NCBI GenBank assembly: GCA_947589665.1
Contig: CANQBJ010000007.1
Location: forward strand, 1-56,694
Length of the DNA stretch: 56,694 bases
From: an uncultured Clostridia bacterium
Lineage (GTDB): Bacteria; Bacillota; Clostridia; Lachnospirales; CAG-274
Direction of reading: 5' to 3'
Below the pieces are notes generated by a model that did not search any database, was not told the DNA's origin, and worked only from the letters and a program-made list of their open reading frames with translations. Shown here piece after piece: positions 55,667-56,694 of the stretch (positions are counted from its first letter, which is position 1; every line of letters starts with the position of its first letter). The translations under genes and the position numbers were made by a program.

Positions 55667-56479
55667 ATGTATAAGCTTATATTGTGTGATTTAGACGCCA
55701 CTTTGCTTGACGATAATAGAAATGTACCTGATATAAATATTGCAGCAATTGATAAGGCTATTAAAAAGGGCTGTCTTTTTGTGCTTTCAAGCGGACGTTC
55801 AAATATGAGTCTTAATAATTTCAACAGGAATTTAGGTCTTGATAAAAAGGGCTGTTACTGTATAGGGTATAATGGCGGTATAATATATGAGGCAGACAGT
55901 CTTAAAATGCTGTCCGAGCATCTGCTTGAGGGTAGACTTGCAGTAAGGGCAGTAAGGCTTTGCAGAAAATATGAAGTTGATCTTATGATATATTATAATG
56001 AAAAGCTATATTATGAAAAGCCTTCTGAAAGAATAGACATATATGCAAGGCGCTCACGGCTTATTCCCATATGTCTTGACGATCTGGAGAAAATATGTAT
56101 AAATGATGTTTCAAAGGTCATTATAATAGGAAGAAACTCTGTACTAAAGGAAATAGAAAAGGAAGTATATATCACAGGAATGGACAAGGAAATAACAACA
56201 TTTTTCTCTGCCTCAGATTTATACGAATTTAATCCGTTGAATATAGACAAGGGGACTGCTCTCGATGAGCTTTCCGTTATATTGAATATAGACAGAAAAG
56301 ATATAATTGCTATAGGCGATAATATGAACGATATATCCATGATAAAGAAGGCGGGTCTTGGCGTAGCGGTCAAAAACGGCACTGACGAAATAAAGAAGGC
56401 TGCCGATTATATTACCGAGAGGACCAATAACGAAGGCGCAGTAGCAGAGGTCATAGAAAAATTTGTGCTTAATATGTAA
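55667..56479 (+). CDS. HAD superfamily (Cof-type) phosphatase
   Basis: 270 aa. Motif I CDLDATLLDD (D8, D10), motif II SSGRS, motif III Lys near TGMDKE/NIDKGTALDEL and motif IV IGDNMNDISMIKKAG. The C2-type cap between residues ~85 and 190 is typical of Cof proteins. Cytosolic sugar- or nucleotide-phosphate phosphatase; substrate unknown. AAGGAGTATAT precedes the ATG. Confidence 0.9.
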   Translation: MYKLILCDLDATLLDDNRNVPDINIAAIDKAIKKGCLFVLSSGRSNMSLNNFNRNLGLDKKGCYCIGYNGGIIYEADSLKMLSEHLLEGRLAVRAVRLCRKYEVDLMIYYNEKLYYEKPSERIDIYARRSRLIPICLDDLEKICINDVSKVIIIGRNSVLKEIEKEVYITGMDKEITTFFSASDLYEFNPLNIDKGTALDELSVILNIDRKDIIAIGDNMNDISMIKKAGLGVAVKNGTDEIKKAADYITERTNNEGAVAEVIEKFVLNM

Positions 56480-56506
56480 ACTTTATCCGAATATAGAAAT
56501 TTATGC

Positions 56507-56534
56507 TTGCAAAATATCTGATCTGTGTTATACT
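56507..56534 (+). promoter_or_regulatory. Candidate promoter of the terminal structured transcript
   Basis: TTGCAA (56507-56512), a 16-bp spacer, TATACT (56529-56534). The predicted transcript start is at about 56541, exactly where a long hairpin begins. Confidence 0.5.
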
Positions 56535-56540
56535 ATATAT

Positions 56541-56694
56541 AACTTATCTGAAGATAAAAATGGAACTTGTTCCGATTTTTATCGAAGATAAGTTACCGAC
56601 ACGTCAGTGGAGGTACTAATATTAAAATTCACAAGCAAAGCGAAGTGAATTTAGTAAATTATGAAGTAATTTACAATCGGAACATAGTTCCGAA
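56541..56694 (+). ncRNA. Structured transcript or element, truncated by the window end
   Basis: AACTTATC...GATAAAAAT-GGAAC-TT-GTTCC-G-ATTTTTATC...GATAAGTT (56541-56595) forms one long hairpin. Three more follow: AAATTCAC...GTGAATTT, GTAAATTA-TGAA-GTAATTTAC, and CGGAAC-ATAG-TTCCG. The first hairpin also contains a possible 19-codon reading frame (ATG at 56560, MELVPIFIEDK...). It could be a leader RNA, a small RNA or the edge of another repeat; the rest lies outside the window. Confidence 0.35.

Overview
This window comes from a low-to-medium GC, spore-forming Clostridia-type Firmicute (Bacillota); genus cannot be read from the sequence. The evidence is an intact pro-sigma-K gene, a collagen-like protein with an exosporium-type C-terminal domain, S-layer-homology proteins, strong AGGAGG ribosome sites, frequent ATA and AGG codons, and a Firmicutes-style replication origin with perfect parS sites.

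Layout. (1) 0-7 kb: tRNA-Thr, collagen-like gene behind a sigma-K-like promoter, GT2/TPR glycosyltransferase, sigK, then the murA-walJ-rlmH operon. (2) 7.4-13.7 kb: DUF4956 plus VTC-domain pair, a split chromate transporter with a kinase-like gene, tRNA-Ser, a MATE transporter, and a small AT-rich divergent SLOG/XRE pair. (3) 13.8-18.5 kb: four-gene ABC/GldG/DUF4340 operon. (4) 19-22 kb: SLH protein, HIT protein, asnB. (5) 22.5-30.7 kb: leftward rpmH-rnpA-yidD-yidC-khpB-mnmE-mnmG block, continuing into a nagA-like and an AIR-synthase-like gene. (6) 30.8-39.8 kb: YitT protein, glgB, hicAB toxin-antitoxin, pepF-like peptidase, DUF2156/GNAT pair, and a second MATE gene behind a probable transcription attenuator. 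(7) 40.2-49 kb: leftward dnaA-dnaN-yaaA-recF-gyrB-gyrA with DnaA-box clusters on both sides of dnaA and a candidate DnaA-trio, which together look like a bipartite oriC. (8) 49-56.7 kb: amidohydrolase, YcdB/SLH protein, argS, parA-parB flanked by two parS sites, a HAD phosphatase, and the start of a structured transcript cut off by the window edge.

The most unusual content is in the gaps between genes. Six copies of a 265-380 bp non-coding element with about 20-bp terminal inverted repeats (MITE-like) sit almost always against an intrinsic terminator. Two of them carry a smaller nested hairpin module at different sites. A second repeat family (two copies of exactly 148 bp) has several stems with a compensatory change. 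A third family of near-identical GATTTTC-GGGGGTCC hairpins serves as terminators. The origin region is rearranged relative to Bacillus: the rpmH and dnaA blocks are about 18 kb apart and transcribed in the same direction.
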